Below are positions 55,083 through 64,000 of a DNA stretch of 64,000 bases, piece after piece. The stretch comes from DATFVJ01 sp963851085 (lineage in GTDB: Bacteria; Actinomycetota; Actinomycetes; Streptosporangiales; Streptosporangiaceae): contig CAWKNX010000002.1 in NCBI GenBank assembly GCA_963851085.1, forward strand, positions 1 to 64,000. Reading direction: 5' to 3'. Numbering within the stretch: the stretch's first letter is position 1; each line of letters starts with the position of its first letter. The notes beneath the pieces are model-generated. The model saw only the letters and a program-made list of their open reading frames with translations. It was not told where the DNA came from and did not search any database. A program made the translations under genes and the position numbers.

Positions 55083-57167
55083 CTAACTCCGCAGCGTGCC
55101 GAGTACCAGCACGGTCGCCCTGACGCCGGGATGAGCGGCGAGCATCTTCTCCAGTTCGTAGGTGAACGCCGGATTCCACACGATGAGCCGCAGCGGGAAC
55201 GGACTCGTGTGCAGCGCCTCGAGCACGTGGCCGAGCCCCTTGCTGGTCCTTCGGGCGCTGGCCGGACGGCCACCGACATCCGCGCGCAGGATCGCGTCGA
55301 TCGTATTCTTCATCTCACCGAGGTCGCGGTCGAACACCGCGGCGAGGAAGCTGTCCCGCCAGTTTCCGAGGCCCCAGTTGCGGTAGAACACCAGGCTCGG
55401 CACCCCGTCGCCGAGCAGGTGAGCGTTGGCCAGCGCGGTCATCGACGCACTTGTGGGCGCCCTCATCCTGCCCGCGTTCCACACGGCGAGCGGAGTTCTC
55501 CGCCAGGCTGCCGGACCCCCGCCGGCCGAGTGCATGCCCCACTGGGATGCCGCGACGATGATCAGCGCGGCCACCGCGGCGACGATGGACAGCGGAACGT
55601 CCCTGAGCACCCTGAGGCGGCCGCGCGGCCAGGAGGGGGCGGGAAGCCGGCGCAGCACCAGGCTGACAGTGCCGAGGCCGGTCAGGCAGACGATGTAGGT
55701 CGCCATGATCAGCTTGTCGTAGTAGTAGCTGGTATGCCCCTTGCTGCCGATTTGGTAGGCACCGAAGGTCACCACCACGACTGCGGCGAGGACGACCTGC
55801 GCGGCCATGACCCGGCAGGCCGGAAGCCGCCGCAGGACAGCGCTGGCCATCGTGGCGACGACGAGGAACCCGAGCACGATCACAAGGGGCACGGACACCC
55901 GCAGCACCCCGCCCCGGGCCAGCGCCTGTGCCTGGACGTTGAAGCCGGACGCCACGCTGAGCACTGACGGGTAGAGCGCGACGGCGAAGGCCACGACGAT
56001 TGTCATGGCGGACAGCCACCAGCGGCGGCGCAGTCGGCGGTGGTACACGGCGCACGCTGTCAGCAGGCCCGCGGCAGCGATCGGCGCGTAGAGGTTGTAG
56101 CTGTAGGCGACCGCGACGAGCAGCGCGCTGGCGATAAGCACCTGCTCGTAGACCACGCGCGGCGGCCGGACCGACACGGCCACGGCGAGCGCGAGGAACG
56201 CGAGGCCGGTGATTTCAGAATCGAATCCGTAGTCGATCATGAATACAAATGGGCCGCCGAGCGCAAGCGCGGCCACGATGGAGCAGACGAAAACGCGCCG
56301 CCAGCGTGTCACGAGCGGGCCCGCTATCCAGCGGGCCGCCCATACGAGCGACATGATCAGAAATGCGTACGCCACGAGAACGTAGATGAAATAACGGTTG
56401 AACTCCGCAAGCGGCGGCCCGGGGTTGGTGGTTGATCTCAGGAAGGTGTCGAACAGCGCATCAAGGAAATGCGACCCGGACGGGTAAACGATCTCGGCCG
56501 GGTGCGCCACCGAGACGACCGCCTTGCTCTGGTGCAGGAAGGTGTATCCGCCCAGCCGGTGGATCGTGTCGAACAGGGCGAAATGCGCGTACCGGTCTTC
56601 TGCGGTGGCCGAGAAGGTGAACCTGCGCACCGCCGGCAGCCCCGCGACCGGAGCGTAGACGGCTAAGAAAGCGACAAGGCCGGAGCCGATCACTATCACA
56701 TCCGACCCCAGCACGCGGCGCGGCAGGCTCGGCCGCCGCCGCGCAAACCACGCGGTCACCGCGACGAGCGTCAACAGCGTGCCTGCCACCGGGACGGGAT
56801 GCAGCCCCCATGGCCAGATCGAGAAGACCAGGCCCAGGGACAGGACCGCGCCCGCGAGCAGTCCGGCGGCAAGCACGATGCGATCCACCAGATTCGTCCC
56901 CGAGCGCAGCACCGAAGCGACCGCGAGGAGAAGCAGGAAGGGCTCGACGACATCCAGTCGCAGTTCGTGCAGCGCGAGCGGTATCAGCCACGCCGCACCG
57001 AGCGCGACCGCAAGCCATCGCACCCGGGGCGATGGCTTCCGGCTGGCCGGACGAGCTGATTCCCTCGTATTTGGCCACGAGGATGCGATTCTTTTCTGGG
57101 TATGCGCGTGCTCAGTTGAATCCACAACCGCCCTCAAAAATTGAAGCAACCCGGCGCATTCGGGCAA
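55083..57167 (-). CDS. Polytopic membrane protein of unknown function
   Basis: 694 aa. About twelve hydrophobic helices between residues 50 and 560, e.g. WLAVALGAAWLIPLALHEL, VVEPFLLLLAVASVL, IVLAAGLLAGAVLSLGLVF, VLIASALLVAVAYSYNLYA. A large loop with FSATAEDRYAHFALFDTIHR and VYPSGSHFLDALFDTFLR lies between helices 4 and 5. The soluble C-terminal ~130 residues end in HPGVRATVLVLGTLRS. Acidic residues in the first large loop and the overall topology recall GT-C-type glycosyltransferases, but no DxD at a diagnostic place is seen. Start uncertain; the first 50 residues are weak. Confidence 0.75.
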   Translation of the reverse strand: MPECAGLLQFLRAVVDSTEHAHTQKRIASSWPNTRESARPASRKPSPRVRWLAVALGAAWLIPLALHELRLDVVEPFLLLLAVASVLRSGTNLVDRIVLAAGLLAGAVLSLGLVFSIWPWGLHPVPVAGTLLTLVAVTAWFARRRPSLPRRVLGSDVIVIGSGLVAFLAVYAPVAGLPAVRRFTFSATAEDRYAHFALFDTIHRLGGYTFLHQSKAVVSVAHPAEIVYPSGSHFLDALFDTFLRSTTNPGPPLAEFNRYFIYVLVAYAFLIMSLVWAARWIAGPLVTRWRRVFVCSIVAALALGGPFVFMIDYGFDSEITGLAFLALAVAVSVRPPRVVYEQVLIASALLVAVAYSYNLYAPIAAAGLLTACAVYHRRLRRRWWLSAMTIVVAFAVALYPSVLSVASGFNVQAQALARGGVLRVSVPLVIVLGFLVVATMASAVLRRLPACRVMAAQVVLAAVVVVTFGAYQIGSKGHTSYYYDKLIMATYIVCLTGLGTVSLVLRRLPAPSWPRGRLRVLRDVPLSIVAAVAALIIVAASQWGMHSAGGGPAAWRRTPLAVWNAGRMRAPTSASMTALANAHLLGDGVPSLVFYRNWGLGNWRDSFLAAVFDRDLGEMKNTIDAILRADVGGRPASARRTSKGLGHVLEALHTSPFPLRLIVWNPAFTYELEKMLAAHPGVRATVLVLGTLRS

Positions 57168-57415
57168 AGCTACACTTGGCGCTTGATGCAGCGCGAGGGG
57201 AACGATAGCACTTTGTGATTGCTTTGTCGTGTCTTTAGCTTAGCGACATTAAGCGTTCGCCAGATTTTTATCCCCTGGCAAGTGTCACTAAGACTACACG
57301 GCCTGGCGCACGCCCGGCGCACGCCAGCGGCACCCACGGGCGGGGCATGCCAGCGGCTCCCACCGACGGCCTTAGCGGAGGATGCCGGGCCGTGACTGCC
57401 TGATACCGTCACGAC
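57168..57415. promoter_or_regulatory. Divergent promoter region
   Basis: 248 bases between the membrane-protein and HAD genes. The AT-rich segment 57205-57290 (tttgtgattgctttg, agatttttatcccctgg) is the most AT-rich in this half of the window and probably holds the promoter(s). No precise -10/-35 assigned. Confidence 0.4.
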
Positions 57416-58255
57416 GTGCGTGAACGCCTTGTCCTGTGGGATGTCGACCACACGCTGATCAACGCCGGAGGGCTGAGCCCTCAGCTGTACGGCGAGGTGT
57501 TCCTTGAGCTGTTCGGGCGCACGCTGGCGAATGTGGCACCCATGGCCGGGCGGACCGATCGGGCCATCATCCTCGACACGCTCACCGGCGCGGGGGTACC
57601 GGACCCGGCAAGGCACGTGTGCGAATTCGCGGCCGCGCTCGCCGCCAGGGCCCCCGCGCTTGACGCGCGCGTCAGGGAGCGGGGGCGGGCGCTGCCGGGC
57701 GCTGTCGAGGCCCTGCGTGCGCTCGCGGCCATGTCCGGCGGCTCCGTCAGCCACGCCGATGGGCGGGCCCACGCCGATGGGCGGGCCCACGCCGATGGGC
57801 GGGCCCACGCCGATGGGCGGGCCCACGAGCGGGCCCGCGAGCAAGCGCACGGGCCGGGCAGCGGTCCCCGCGGGCAAGCGCGGCAGGTCGTGCAGTCCGT
57901 CCTGACCGGGAACCTGCGTCCGCTCGCCGAGGCCAAGCTCGGCGCGCTCGGCCTCGACACATACCTGGATCTCGACGTGGGCGCCTACGGCGACGCGCAC
58001 GAGGTGCGTTCCGAGCTTGTGCGGGTCGCGCGGGACAAGGCCGCAGCAGCGTACGGCACAACCTTCGACGGTGCGGCGACTGTGCTCATCGGCGACACCC
58101 GGCTCGATGTCCAGGCGGCCCGGGCGACCGGCGCACGCGGCGTCGCCGTCGCGACCGGCGGGACGTCCGCGGCTGAGCTAGCCGCCGCGGGCGCCGACGC
58201 GGTACTGCCCGACCTCTCCGATACCGCGGCGGTTCTCGCCGCGATCCTCGGCTGA
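57416..58255 (+). CDS. HAD-family hydrolase with HADGRA repeats
   Basis: 279 aa from the GTG at 57416. Motif I LVLWDVDHTLINAGG (nucleophile Asp plus second Asp), cap domain with MAGRTDRAIILDTLTGAG, motif II VQSVLTGNLRPLAEAKL, and motif III/IV VLIGDTRLDVQAARATGARG. The phosphoglycolate phosphatase-like class. Between the cap return LPGAVEALRALAAM and motif II there is an extra ~45-residue segment made of four HADGRA units plus a Gly/Arg tail, absent in relatives. Activity likely phosphatase; substrate unknown. Confidence 0.88.
   Translation: MRERLVLWDVDHTLINAGGLSPQLYGEVFLELFGRTLANVAPMAGRTDRAIILDTLTGAGVPDPARHVCEFAAALAARAPALDARVRERGRALPGAVEALRALAAMSGGSVSHADGRAHADGRAHADGRAHADGRAHERAREQAHGPGSGPRGQARQVVQSVLTGNLRPLAEAKLGALGLDTYLDLDVGAYGDAHEVRSELVRVARDKAAAAYGTTFDGAATVLIGDTRLDVQAARATGARGVAVATGGTSAAELAAAGADAVLPDLSDTAAVLAAILG
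57752..57823. repeat. 18-bp tandem repeat, four copies
   Basis: Four perfect copies of CACGCCGATGGGCGGGCC within the HAD gene, encoding HADGRA. In frame; copy-number change would not break the gene. Confidence 0.95.
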
Positions 58256-58319
58256 CGCTCCCCGTTTCATGGGTCCCGGACCAGGGATCTCCGTGGTCTC
58301 CTCGAGGGCCGGGCTGTTG

Positions 58320-58385
58320 CTTTACCCCAGCGATGGCCCGTTGGTGGTGCTATCACCCCCGGCAATGGCCCATTGCTGGGGTAAG
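58320..58385. terminator. Bidirectional terminator hairpin
   Basis: CTTTACCCCAGCGATGG and its near complement CCATTGCTGGGGTAAG around a ~34-base loop, with one or two mismatches. Between the convergent HAD and FAD-oxidoreductase genes. Confidence 0.65.
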
Positions 58386-58411
58386 AGGTCGGGCCACCGG
58401 GATCATGGAAA

Positions 58412-59662
58412 TCACGCCGGGGCGGCGAGTTCGGACACCGGCACGTCTGGATCTGCGAGCCGGTCGGGATCGATCCGCGCGCCGGATCGGATGAGTGCCT
58501 GGATATCGCCTGTCACGTCCCAGACGTTGACGTTCATTCCGGCTACCACGCGCCCGTCTGCCAGCCAGAACGCGATGAATTCGAGTGACTCGGGCACGCC
58601 GCGGTAGACGACCATGTCGTATCCCTCGCCGGGCAGCCCCGACGCCTCCATGCCAAGCTCGTACTGGTCGCTGTAGAAGTAAGGCACCCGGTCGTAGCTC
58701 ACATCCTGGCCGAGCATCGAGCGCGCCGCCGCGGGCCCGCCGTGCAGCGCGTTGGCCCAGTGGTCGACGCGGACCCGGCGGTTCAGCAGCGGATTCCACG
58801 AGTTGGAAACGTCACCGGCGGCGTAGATGTCCGGGTCCGAGGTTCGCAGTGCGGAGCTGGCGAGAATCCCGTCCGCGAGATCGAGCCCCGCCGCCTCCGC
58901 GAGCGTCACGTTGGGCGCCACCCCGATCCCGACCACAGCCAGGTCGGCCGCGAGCTCCGTCCCATCGGTGGTGACGACAGTCCGCAGCTGGCCGGCTGGG
59001 CCGCTGCGGAACTCCGATACCCCGGTGCGCAGCCTGAACTCCACGCCATTGCGGCGGTGCAGGCCCGCGAACACCTCGCCTAGCTCGGGCCCGAGAACCC
59101 GGTTCAGCGGCGCCGGCTCTGGCTCCACGACCGTGACCTCGCAGCCGTACGATCGCGCCGCGGCGGCGGTCTCCAGGCCGATCCAGCCTCCTCCGGCGAT
59201 TACCACCCGTCCGCCGGCCCCGCCAGTGGCGCGGAAGGCCGCCGCGAGCCGCTCAGAATCACCGGCCGATCGCAGGTAGAGAACATCCTCAAGTTCACCG
59301 CCGGGAACGTTCAGGCGGCGCGGCGACGCACCTGTCGTGAGGAGCAGCTTGTCGTAGCCGACCACGTCGCCGCCGGCCAGCTCGACCCGGTGGTCGCCGC
59401 TGTGGACCGCGACCGCGGTCACGCCGAGCCGCAGGTCGACGTCGTGCGCGCTGTACCAGCCTTCCTCGTGTACGTAGATCTTGCTCTTGTCTTCCTTACC
59501 AAGCAGGAAGCCCTTCGAGAGCCGCGGCCGCTCGTAGGGGCGTTCTGATTCGGTGCCGACGAGAACAATCGCGCCGCCGAATCCCTCCTCGCGCAAGGTC
59601 TCGGCGGCCTTGGCACCGGCCAGGCTCGCTCCGATGATCACAAATCTGGGTTCGGCAGGCAT
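58412..59662 (-). CDS. FAD-dependent NAD(P)H oxidoreductase (ferredoxin reductase type)
   Basis: 416 aa. The ATG at 59662 has GGAG ten bases upstream. FAD-binding RFVIIGASLAGAKAAETLRE, the ERPYERPRLSKGFLLG segment, NAD-binding VVIAGGGWIGLETAAAARSY, and the second FAD motif SDPDIYAAGDVSNSWNP followed by VDHWANALHGGPAAARSMLG. This is the ThcD/RhdA-like class that passes electrons from NAD(P)H to [2Fe-2S] or [3Fe-4S] ferredoxins of oxygenases or P450s. No ferredoxin gene is adjacent. Confidence 0.9.
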   Translation of the reverse strand: MPAEPRFVIIGASLAGAKAAETLREEGFGGAIVLVGTESERPYERPRLSKGFLLGKEDKSKIYVHEEGWYSAHDVDLRLGVTAVAVHSGDHRVELAGGDVVGYDKLLLTTGASPRRLNVPGGELEDVLYLRSAGDSERLAAAFRATGGAGGRVVIAGGGWIGLETAAAARSYGCEVTVVEPEPAPLNRVLGPELGEVFAGLHRRNGVEFRLRTGVSEFRSGPAGQLRTVVTTDGTELAADLAVVGIGVAPNVTLAEAAGLDLADGILASSALRTSDPDIYAAGDVSNSWNPLLNRRVRVDHWANALHGGPAAARSMLGQDVSYDRVPYFYSDQYELGMEASGLPGEGYDMVVYRGVPESLEFIAFWLADGRVVAGMNVNVWDVTGDIQALIRSGARIDPDRLADPDVPVSELAAPA

Positions 59663-59742
59663 CTGTCGCTCCTTCCCGCGGCACGATCGGGACACGCCCG
59701 CACCACGCTAGTGGCTACCGCCGCGTCTGTGCGGCACCTGGA

Positions 59743-61086
59743 TCAGCCACCGCGGACCGCGCCGCACAGCCGCCGATGCCAGGCCACCGCGGACGTGTCG
59801 GTGAGCGAGGCGATCTGGTCGACCACGACGCGCAACCGCGACGCATCCGACTGCGCGGCTATCCAGGCGGGCCGCAGCGCGGGATCGAGCGTGGCCGGAG
59901 CGCCTCGGGCGACCGCCTCGGCCAGCCCGGCGATCAGCTCGCGCTGACGCTCCTGCACCGCGCCCACACCAGGTCGGCTCATCACATAGTGCGCCGTGAC
60001 CCCCTTGAGCAGAGCGCACTCGAGGCGCTGCCGCCGCGGCACGATCAGATCGGCGCCGTAACGGGTCAGCGGGCCGTCGCCGTCGCCGTGCACCATCCGC
60101 GTCGCGTTCTGCGCGGCACGGCAGAACCTGCCGATCAGCTCGCTGGTCAGATTCTTCAGCGCGGCGAGCGAACGCGGCCCACCATCGAAGCTGCCCGGCC
60201 AATAGCCGGGTGCGAGCAGATCGGCAAGCACTTCGCACAACTCGGCCTCGCTGGCCGGCTCTTCTGGGTCGGCGTACGTAGCCGCTGTGACCTGCGCTAG
60301 CGCGAGCCGTTCCGACTCGTCCCGAAGCTGCCTGAGAGTGATGTGACCTGCGTGCAGGCCATCCTCCAGGTCGTGCACCGAGTACGCGACGTCGTCGGCC
60401 CAATCCATGACCTGCGCCTCCAGGCAGGGTCGGCACCGCGGCGCGCCGTCCCTGACCCAGCCGAATACCTCGCCGTCCCCGGCATACGCGCCGTACTTGC
60501 CCCCTGCGGGTGGCGCGGCCGGCGCGGAGCCTGACGGCGCGGAGCCTGACGGCGCCGAGCCTGACGGCGCGGAGCCTGACGGCGCGGCCACGGCCGGCGC
60601 CGATGGCGCCAGCCACGGATACTTGAGCGCGGCGTCCAGCACGCCGCGGGTCAGGTTGAGCCCCGCGCTGCGGCCGGCCGCCGTAATCACCTTGGCCTCC
60701 AGACGGGTGAGCAGGCGCAGGCTCTGCGCATTGCCCTCGAACCCGCCGCAGGCCCGTGCCAGGTCATCGAGGGCTGATTCACCGTTGTGCCCGAACGGCG
60801 GATGCCCGATGTCATGCGCTAGGCACGCTGTCTCGACCAGGTCAGGGTCAGCGCCCAGGGCCTTGGCCAGCTCCCGGCCGATCTGCGCGCACTCGAGCGA
60901 ATGCGTGAGCCGCGTGCGCGGGAAATCGCCCGCATCGACCGCCACCACCTGAGTCTTGGCGGCGAGCCTGCGCAGCGCCGAACTGTGCAGCACGCGTGCA
61001 CGGTCGCGCTCGAATGCGCTGCGCCCTGGTTGTTTTGGCGGCTCGGCGGCCCAGCGCGCCGTGGCCAGGGCGTCGTAACCGGTCAA
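59743..61086 (-). CDS. dgt: Deoxyguanosinetriphosphate triphosphohydrolase-like protein
   Basis: 447 aa. HD-domain dNTPase: RLTHSLECAQIGRELA (first His of the HD site), CLAHDIGHPPFGHNGESALD (HD pair and the following loop), then WADDVAYSVHDLEDGL (final Asp). Such enzymes split dGTP or other dNTPs into nucleoside and triphosphate. Between ALKYPWLAPS and KYGAYAGDGEVFGWVRDG sits an expanded PSGSA repeat tract (60522-60585) not typical of the family. Upstream of dnaG in the conserved actinobacterial order. Confidence 0.92.
   Translation of the reverse strand: MTGYDALATARWAAEPPKQPGRSAFERDRARVLHSSALRRLAAKTQVVAVDAGDFPRTRLTHSLECAQIGRELAKALGADPDLVETACLAHDIGHPPFGHNGESALDDLARACGGFEGNAQSLRLLTRLEAKVITAAGRSAGLNLTRGVLDAALKYPWLAPSAPAVAAPSGSAPSGSAPSGSAPSGSAPAAPPAGGKYGAYAGDGEVFGWVRDGAPRCRPCLEAQVMDWADDVAYSVHDLEDGLHAGHITLRQLRDESERLALAQVTAATYADPEEPASEAELCEVLADLLAPGYWPGSFDGGPRSLAALKNLTSELIGRFCRAAQNATRMVHGDGDGPLTRYGADLIVPRRQRLECALLKGVTAHYVMSRPGVGAVQERQRELIAGLAEAVARGAPATLDPALRPAWIAAQSDASRLRVVVDQIASLTDTSAVAWHRRLCGAVRGG
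60522..60585. repeat. 15-bp tandem repeat, four copies, in dgt
   Basis: Units of GCGCGGAGCCTGACG with one variant base encode repeated PSGSA on the minus strand. In frame, inside a surface loop between ALKYPWLAPS and KYGAYAGDG. Confidence 0.9.
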
Positions 61087-61159
61087 GCTGCCTGTCTCCT
61101 GACACGTGAATCGGGTGCTTCACGTCCAGCAGTGCGGGACCACTGCGGGCCTGCGGGGG

Positions 61160-61270
61160 CGCCCCGGGGGTCACCCCCCGGGGCGATACTGGGCGTCTGC
61201 GGGGTGCCCTGGGGTCTCCCTCCCGCGATACTGCGGGTCCCGGGGATCCCGGGGGGATCACCCCCCGGGA
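61160..61270. terminator. Tandem GC hairpins between ppdK and dgt
   Basis: Two strong stems: CGCCCCGGGGG / CCCCCCGGGGCG at 61160-61185 and TCCCGGGGGG / CCCCCCGGGA (loop atca) at 61247-61270. The second is nine bases past the ppdK stop. The intervening DNA contains further gatactg-gggtc repeats. Likely terminator cluster. Confidence 0.65.
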
Positions 61271-61278
61271 CAATACCG

Positions 61279-63970
61279 TCAGCGGCTGTCGCTGCCTGCG
61301 GTTTCGACGACGGCCCGGCCAGCCTCCAGCCGGGCCACGGGAACCCGGAACGGCGAGCAGGACACGTAGTCGAGCCCAGCGTCGTGGAAGAAGTGCACGG
61401 ATTCGGGGTCGCCACCGTGTTCACCGCAGACGCCGATGTGGAGGTCCGGCCGGGTCCGCCGCCCCTCCTCGACCGCGATCCTGACCATGCGGCCAACGCC
61501 GGCCGCGTCGATGGTCTCGAACGGCGACACGCCGAACACGCCTAGCTCCAGGTACCGGCTGAAGAACGAGCCCTCAACGTCGTCGCGGGAGAAACCCCAG
61601 CCCATTTGCGTGAGGTCGTTCGTGCCGAAGGAGAAGAACTCAGCGGACTGCGCGATCTCACCCGCCGTGACCGCAGCCCGTGGCACCTCGATCATGGTGC
61701 CGATCAGCGTATGCACCTCGATACCGGTTTCGGCGGCCACTTCGGCGAGCATCTCCTCGGTTCGCTCGCGCGCGATCTCCATCTCCTGCACGGTGGCGAC
61801 CAGCGGAATCATGATCTCCGGCTTGGGGTCACCGCCCGCCTTCTTGCGGTCCGCCGCGGCGTGCGCGATCGCCTTCACCTGCATGGCGAGCAGCCCGGGG
61901 ATGATCAGGTCGAGCCGCACACCGCGCAGGCCGAGCATCGGGTTCTGCTCGTGCAGGCGGCGCACCGCGTCAAGCAGCTTGCGGTCCTTGTCGGTGGCGT
62001 TGTCGCCGGCGATCGCGACCCGCACGGTCAGATCGGTGAGATCGGGCAGGAACTCGTGCAGTGGCGGGTCGATGAGCCGGATCGTCACCGGCAGCCCGTC
62101 CATCGCTTCGAGGATTTCCACGAAATCGCCCCGCTGCAGAGGCTCCAGGGCATCGAGGGCTTCCTGCCCCTCCTCGTCTGTGTCGGCCAGAATGAGGTTC
62201 TCGACAAGCTGGCGCCGTTCGCCAAGGAACATGTGCTCGGTCCGGACCAGGCCGACGCCCTCCGCGCCGAACCGGCGGGCGCGGGCGCAGTCCGGGCCGG
62301 TGTCGGCATTGGCATGCACGCCAAGGCGGCGGCGCGTGTCAGCGTGCGCGATGATCCGGTGGACAGCCTTGATCAGGTCGTCGGCGTCGGCCGCAGCGGG
62401 GTCGAATGCCACCCTCGAAGTACTCCACGACCGGGGATGCGGTGACGGGGACCTCGCCCAGGTAGACGTCTCCGCTGGTCCCGTCGAGCGAGAGCACGTC
62501 GCCCTCGGAAACGGTGACGCCGCCCGGGGCCGTGAACTTGCGGTTCGCGATGTCGACGTCCAGTGCCTCCGCACCGCACACGCACGTCTTGCCCATGCCG
62601 CGGGCCACCACCGCGGCATGGCTGGTCTTGCCGCCTCGGCTGGTCAGGATGCCGCGTGCGGCGATCATCCCGTTCAGGTCGTCCGGGTTGGTCTCGCGGC
62701 GGACCAGGATGACGTTCTCGCCCTTGGCCGCGAGTTCGGCGGCGCGGGTGGAGTCGAATACGGCATGCCCAACGGCCGCACCCGGCGAGGCGCTTACCCC
62801 TGTCGTGATCTTGTTCGTGCTAGCGGAGGCGTCGAACCGCGGGAACATCAGCTGGGCGAGCTGGGCCCCTGTCACCCGGCTGACCGCCTCGTCCATGTCG
62901 ATCAGGCCCTGGTCGACAAGCTGCGTCGCGATGCGGAATGCCGCGGCGGCGGTGCGCTTGCCGACGCGCGTCTGGAGCATCCACAGTTTGCCGCGCTCGA
63001 CCGTGAACTCGATGTCGCACAGGTCGCGGTAGTGGTTCTCCAGGGTCGCCATGATCTGGATCAGCTCGTCGTACGACTTCTTGTCGATCCGCTCCAGGTC
63101 CTGCAGCGGGACGGTGTTCCTGATGCCCGCCACGACGTCTTCGCCCTGGGCGTTTTGCAGGTAGTCGCCATACAGGCCCTGCTGGCCGGAGCCCGGATCG
63201 CGGGTGAAAGCCACCCCGGTACCCGAATCCATGCCGAGGTTGCCGAAGACCATCGCGACCACGTTGACCGCGGTGCCGAGGTCGGCGGGGATGCGCTCCT
63301 GACGCCGGTACAGGATCGCCCGGGGCGAGTTCCATGACTCGAAGACGGCACGGATCGCCAGATCCATCTGCTCGCGCGGGTCGCCGGGGAACTCGCGGCC
63401 TGTCTGCTCCTTGACGATGTCCTTGAAGGCCTCGGTCATGCCGCGCAGGTCATCAGCATTCAGGTCAAGATCGCTCGTGGTTCCCTTGGCCTTCTTCGCC
63501 GCGTCGTGTGCCCGCTCGAACTCCTCGCCGTCGATGCCGAGCACGGTCTTGCCGAACATCTGGATGAGCCGCCGGTAGGCGTCCCAGGCGAATCGCTCGC
63601 TGCCGGACTGCTTGGCCAGGCCGTGCACGGACTCGTCAGAAATACCGATGTTGAGGACCGTGTCCATCATGCCCGGCATGGAGAACTTGCCGCCGGAACG
63701 GACGCTGACGAGCAGCGGGTCGCCAGGGTCGCCCAGCCGTTTGCCCATCGCCTGCTCGAGAGCGGCGAGATGGGTGCCGACCTCCTCGTCCAGGCCATCA
63801 GGAACGCTGCCCTGTTCAAGAAAGTGGCGGCACGCGTCGGTGGTGATGATGAAGCCGGGCGGGACGGGAAGACCCAGGTTGGTCATCTCGGCGAGGTTGG
63901 CACCCTTGCCGCCGAGCAGGTCCTTCAGATCCTTGTTGCCTTCGGCAAATGCGTAGACGAGCTTGGCCAC
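61279..63970 (-). pseudogene. ppdK: Pyruvate, phosphate dikinase, split by one frameshift
   Basis: About 895 codons in two frames. The N-terminal ATP-grasp (MAKLVYAFAEGNKDLKDLLG) and the central swivelling domain with catalytic His in SRGGKTSHAAVVARGMGK read to PVVEYFEGG (near 62410). There one extra G in gggtgg shifts the frame. Deleting it gives EYFEGAFDPAAADADDLIKA, continuing to the PEP-binding barrel: FGAEGVGLVRTEHMF, GTMIEVPRAAVTAGEIA, FFSFGTNDLTQMGWGFSRDD, and the catalytic Cys in IGVCGEHGGDPESV. The enzyme interconverts pyruvate and PEP using ATP/AMP and PPi. The rest is perfectly conserved, so the shift is probably a sequence error rather than real decay. Confidence 0.88.
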
Positions 63971-64000
63971 TGCGCGTTCTCCTCATGATGCGACCCGGTG

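Noticed and set aside
61436..63337. 633-codon open frame on the plus strand
   Set aside because: Shadow of ppdK; Ser/Arg-rich without domain features.

Overview
The window is high-GC actinobacterial DNA. Evidence: GTG starts, a mycothiol-type maleylpyruvate isomerase, a primary sigma factor/DnaG/Dgt block, XRE regulators of the MmyB and actinomycete types, and remains of actinomycete integrative elements (GntR regulator plus small ORFs, relaxase and integrase fragments). A Frankiales- or Streptosporangiales-like soil actinomycete fits; the genus cannot be fixed from the sequence.

Bases 1-14272 form one giant inverted repeat centred on a TGGCCA at 7075-7080. The right arm (7078-14272) is largely intact. 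It carries boxC and boxB (aerobic benzoyl-CoA ring opening), a small two-gene unit, an XRE regulator coupled to a SLOG-like protein, an ATPase fragment and a PCuAC copper lipoprotein. The left arm (1-7077) is the same segment inverted and riddled with indels, substitutions and odd homopolymer runs. Every gene in it is broken. It looks more like a fold-back read or assembly artefact than a natural duplication, but both readings are kept open.

From 14.3 to 31.7 kb lies a mixed chromosomal stretch. It holds a dnaN-like clamp with a large low-complexity insertion, an NylC/DmpA-type peptidase, an aldo/keto reductase, a truncated fadD, def, an MFS pseudogene containing a GATA microsatellite, DUF2277, a methyltransferase, a PEP-mutase-like enzyme, a maleylpyruvate isomerase family protein, a carboxyethyl-ornithine-synthase-like dehydrogenase, a GCS2/ATP-grasp fusion, a dienelactone hydrolase and a VapBC-like pair.

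From 31.9 to 42.9 kb is accessory DNA ending at tRNA-Asn. It contains a 670-aa unknown protein, integrase and relaxase relics, a BrnT-like toxin with an HTH partner, and a very large SNF2 helicase with three dsRNA-binding-like domains coupled to a small protein resembling the C-terminus of SWIM zinc-finger proteins. The C-terminal 150 bp of the 670-aa gene is duplicated next to the tRNA.

From 43 to 53 kb is the sigA region, invaded twice. One 3.35-kb segment (43829-47191) is bounded by an 18-bp near-perfect repeat of the sigA 3' end. It carries a GntR regulator, a structured leader and three overlapping small genes, then a two-gene TA-like unit. A second segment, between sigA and dnaG (about 48.6-52.5 kb), carries a decayed paralogue of the same GntR module, a two-TM protein, an integrase tail and att-like repeats. 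Between it and dnaG lie two copies of a covarying two-hairpin element and three tandem DnaA-box-like 15-mers.

From 53 kb to the end is the housekeeping block dnaG, a polytopic membrane protein, a HAD hydrolase, a FAD oxidoreductase, dgt and ppdK (split by one apparent frameshift). A recurring oddity is in-frame tandem-repeat expansion inside otherwise conserved enzymes (DnaN, BoxC, DUF2277, HAD, Dgt).
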